The notes beneath the pieces are model-generated. The model was not told the DNA's origin. It ran no database searches and saw only the letters and a program-made list of their open reading frames with translations. This document shows, piece by piece, positions 61,401-64,000 of a DNA stretch of 64,000 nt; within the stretch, counting starts at the first letter, position 1, and each line of letters begins with the position of its first letter. Source of the stretch: Limanda limanda. Lineage: Eukaryota; Chordata; Actinopteri; Pleuronectiformes; Pleuronectidae. The translations under genes were made by a program, and so were the position numbers. The DNA is taken from positions 62,001-126,000 of the forward strand of contig NW_026870472.1 of assembly GCF_963576545.1 (NCBI RefSeq), given 5' to 3'.

Positions 61401-63820
61401 GGAGAGACTTGCAAGTAGGCTCTACCCCCACTAAATGGGGTTGCGCGCATCGATCGGTACCATCCTTGAGCTTCTCCGACTTTCGGAAGGGTTAGGGTTA
61501 GGGTTAGGGATGAAAGCACATAGGAGAAACAGATATTCTTGAATAACTTTTTTTGTGAAAGTCGGAGAGACTTGCAAGTAGGCTCTACCCCCACTAAATG
61601 GGGTAGCGCGCATCGATCGGTACCATCCTTGAGCTTCTCCGACTTTCGGAAGGGTTAGGGTTAGGGTTAGGGATGAAAGCACATAGGAGAAAGAGATATT
61701 CTTGAATAACTTTTTTTGTGAAGGTCGGAGAGACTTGAAAAGTGGTTGCATCTGGACTAATTTGGGTCCTGCGGATCGATTGGTACCATCCCCGAGCTTG
61801 TACGACCTTCGGAAGAGGTCGACCGACGAAATTCCCCCAAATCTGAGGAGATATTCTTGAATAACTTTTTTTGTGAAGGTCGGAGAGACTTGCAAGTAGG
61901 CTCTACCCCCACTAAATGGGGTTGCGCGCATCGATCGGTACCATCCTTGAGCTTCTCCGACTTTCGGAAGGGTTAGGGTTAGGGTTAGGGATGAAAGCAC
62001 ATAGGAGAAAGAGATATTCTTGAATAACTTTTTTTGTGAAGGTCGGAGAGACTTGCAAGTAGGCTCTACCCCCACTAAATGGGGTAGCGCGCATCGATCG
62101 GTACCATCCTTGAGCTTCTCCGACTTTCGGAAGGGTTAGGGTTAGGGTTAGGGATGAAAGCACATAGGAGAAAGAGATATTCTTGAATAACTTTTTTTGT
62201 GAAGGTCGGAGAGACTTGGAAAGTGGTTGCATCTGGACTAATTTGGGTCCTGCGGATCGATTGGTACCATCCCCGAGCTTGTACGACCTTCGGAAGAGGT
62301 CGACCGACGAAATTCCCCCAAATCTGAGGAGATATTCTTGAATAACTTTTTTTGTGAAGGTCGGAGAGACTTGCAAGTAGGCTCTACCCCCACTAAATGG
62401 GGTAGCGCGCATCGATCGGTACCATCCTTGAGCTTCTCCGACTTTCGGAAGGGTTAGGGTTAGGGTTAGGGATGAAAGCACATAGGAGAAAGAGATATTC
62501 TTGAATAACTTTTTTTGTGAAGGTCGGAGAGACTTGGAAAGTGGTTGCATCTGGACTAATTTGGGTCCTGCGGATCGATTGGTACCATCCCCGAGCTTGT
62601 ACGACCTTCGGAAGAGGTCGACCGACGAAATTCCCCCAAATCTGAGGAGATATTCTTGAATAACTTTTTTTGTGAAGGTCGGAGAGACTTGCAAGTAGGC
62701 TCTACCCCCACTAAATGGGGTTGCGCGCATCGATCGGTACCATCCTTGAGCTTCTCCGACTTTCGGAAGGGTTAGGGTTAGGGTTAGGGATGAAAGCACA
62801 TAGGAGAAAGAGATATTCTTGAATAACTTTTTTTGTGAAGGTCGGAGAGACTTGCAAGTAGGCTCTACCCCCACTAAATGGGGTAGCGCGCATCGATCGG
62901 TACCATCCTTGAGCTTCTCCGACTTTTGGAAGGGTTAGGGTTAGGGTTAGGGATGAAAGCACATAGGAGAAAGAGATATTCTTGAATAACTTTTTTTGTG
63001 AAGGTCGGAGAGACTTGCAAGTAGGCTCTACCCCCACTAAATGGGGTTGCGCGCATCGATCGGTACCATCCTTGAGCTTCTCCGACTTTCGGAAGGGTTA
63101 GGGTTAGGGTTAGGGATGAAAGCACATAGGAGAAAGAGATATTCTTGAATAACTTTTTTTGTGAAGGTCGGAGAGACTTGGAAAGTGGTTGCATCTGGAC
63201 TAATTTGGGTCCTGCGGATCGATTGGTACCATCCCCGAGCTTGTACGACCTTTGGAAGAGGTCGACCGACGAAATTCCCCCAAATCTGAGGAGATATTCT
63301 TGAATAACTTTTTTTGTGAAGGTCGGAGAGACTTGCAAGTAGGCTCTACCCCCACTAAATGGGGTTGCGCGCATCGATCGGTACCATCCTTGAGCTTCTC
63401 CGACTTTCGGAAGGGTTAGGGTTAGGGTTAGGGATGAAAGCACATAGGAGAAACAGATATTCTTGAATAACTTTTTTTGTGAAAGTCGGAGAGACTTGCA
63501 AGTAGGCTCTACCCCCACTAAATGGGGTAGCGCGCATCGATCGGTACCATCCTTGAGCTTCTCCGACTTTCGGAAGGGTTAGGGTTAGGGTTAGGGATGA
63601 AAGCACATAGGAGAAAGAGATATTCTTGAATAACTTTTTTTGTGAAGGTCGGAGAGACTTGAAAAGTGGTTGCATCTGGACTAATTTGGGTCCTGCGGAT
63701 CGATTGGTACCATCCCCGAGCTTGTACGACCTTCGGAAGAGGTCGACCGACGAAATTCCCCCAAATCTGAGGAGATATTCTTGAATAACTTTTTTTGTGA
63801 AGGTCGGAGAGACTTGCAAG
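55471..63820 (+). repeat. 8,350-bp block, right copy of the 9,640-bp-offset duplication
   Basis: This copy matches 45831-54180 in monomer order, in every length variant (157-bp A at 59979 against 50339) and in the private substitutions listed for the left copy. It has majority A at 57848 where the left copy has T. Beyond 63820 the sequence matches the phase that follows the B at 52102 and 61742, not the one that follows 54026. The block therefore probably joins another copy of the internal 1,924-bp repeat outside the window. Confidence 0.92.
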
Positions 63821-63983
63821 TAGGCTCTACCCCCACTAAATGGGGTTGCGCGCATCGATCGGTACCATCCTTGAGCTTCTCCGACTTTCGGAAGGGTTAG
63901 GGTTAGGGTTAGGGATGAAAGCACATAGGAGAAAGAGATATTCTTGAATAACTTTTTTTGTGAAGGTCGGAGAGACTTGCAAG

Positions 63984-64000
63984 TAGGCTCTACCCCCACT
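63984..64000 (+). repeat. Partial A monomer at the window edge
   Basis: The last 17 bp are the first 17 bases of a normal A monomer (TAGGCTCTACCCCCACT). The array clearly continues to the right. The left edge at base 1 also starts inside the array; it coincides with the monomer phase that I chose, which is arbitrary. Confidence 0.97.

Larger units (their letters stand above)
1..64000 (+). repeat. Two-monomer satellite array (A 163 bp, B 155 bp) with embedded telomere-like tracts
   Basis: The full window is tandem satellite DNA in one orientation. I phased monomers at the TAGGCTCTAC motif (A) and at GTGGTTGCATCTGG (B). My tally is 296 complete A, 102 complete B and a terminal 17-bp partial A, which sums to exactly 64,000 bp. 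Departures from 163 bp are fifteen 157-bp, one 161-bp, eleven 164-bp and one 169-bp A units. B units are never adjacent: 1, 2, 3, 4, 5 or 6 A units lie between successive B units in 2, 32, 49, 13, 2 and 3 intervals. Monomers of one type differ by only a few substitutions, which indicates strong homogenisation. No unique sequence, mobile element or gene interrupts the array. Subtelomeric, centromeric or heterochromatic placement is inference; the species is not recognised. The + strand is named for the TTAGGG-bearing strand. Confidence 0.98.

Noticed and set aside
16..63999. Many overlapping - strand open frames of 60-320 codons (GTG or internal ATG starts).
   Set aside because: They are periodic translations of the satellite. 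Each monomer is covered by two overlapping frames, the frame shifts by one base per 163-bp monomer, single-base insertions (164-bp units) and a 2-bp deletion change the frame freely, and I recognise no protein domain. No CDS is annotated.
1..64000. A true telomere or a pure interstitial telomere array.
   Set aside because: TTAGGG units never exceed four in a row and are always flanked by the same complex monomer sequence. Terminal telomeric DNA would be a long pure run.
1..64000. CRISPR array.
   Set aside because: Period is 155-163 bp with no unique spacers; every part of the period is repeated. The context is eukaryotic satellite DNA.
1..64000. Tandem array of a transposable element or a helitron/IS tandem.
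   Set aside because: There are no terminal inverted repeats at unit boundaries, no target-site duplications and no transposase or integrase frame. Units abut directly in one orientation.
1..64000. Ribosomal RNA or 5S gene cluster.
   Set aside because: No 5S, 5.8S or other rRNA motif is recognisable, and the unit is too short for a 5S gene plus spacer with the expected internal control region.

Overview
The whole 64 kb window is one uninterrupted head-to-tail satellite DNA array. I found no gene, RNA gene, transposon, CRISPR array or unique spacer. By my manual tally it holds 296 complete A monomers (normally 163 bp), 102 complete B monomers (155 bp) and a 17-bp piece of a further A at the right edge. 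These lengths sum exactly to 64,000 bp (15 A units of 157 bp, one of 161, eleven of 164, one of 169), so no unexplained sequence remains. Both ends of the array lie outside the window.

A and B are homologous. Their first 74 positions align without gaps and their last 49 bp are identical. They differ in an internal segment: A carries 40 bp that begin with a telomere-like GGG(TTAGGG)3 tract, and B carries an unrelated 32 bp. Every A therefore holds four GGG runs with TTA loops, the canonical telomeric G-quadruplex pattern, always on the + strand. That gives about 874 TTAGGG units as roughly 280 phased blocks. The array is not a telomere, because each block is embedded in complex sequence.

The DNA is clearly eukaryotic: a megasatellite-scale array with higher-order repeats (HORs) and TTAGGG-type motifs. 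TTAGGG telomeres occur in vertebrates, many other animals, many fungi and several protist groups. I do not recognise the species, and G+C of about 47% in the A monomer does not narrow it. Likely settings are subtelomeric heterochromatin, a centromere or pericentromere, or a heterochromatic block rich in interstitial telomeric sequence. The window alone cannot choose.

B units are separated by 1 to 6 A units, most often 3 (49 of 101 intervals) or 2 (32 of 101). The order and private substitutions define nested HORs. From 0 to 23 kb there is an irregular mosaic with recurring modules (1,282-bp module at 8.0, 10.0 and 17.1 kb; 644-bp tandem copy at 15.8 and 16.4 kb; six-A runs at 5.8, 14.2 and 18.3 kb). 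From 23.2 to 30.2 kb there is a 3.5-kb HOR in two copies, part of which also lies at 1.1-2.9 kb. From 30.4 to 44.1 kb there is an 11-monomer, 1,770-bp HOR. From 45.8 to 63.8 kb an 8,350-bp block occurs twice at a 9,640-bp offset, with one substitution that I noticed.

Open frames of 60-320 codons on the - strand are by-products of the repeat. Their frames shift with every monomer, they start at GTG or arbitrary codons, and they overlap one another. I annotate no coding sequence.
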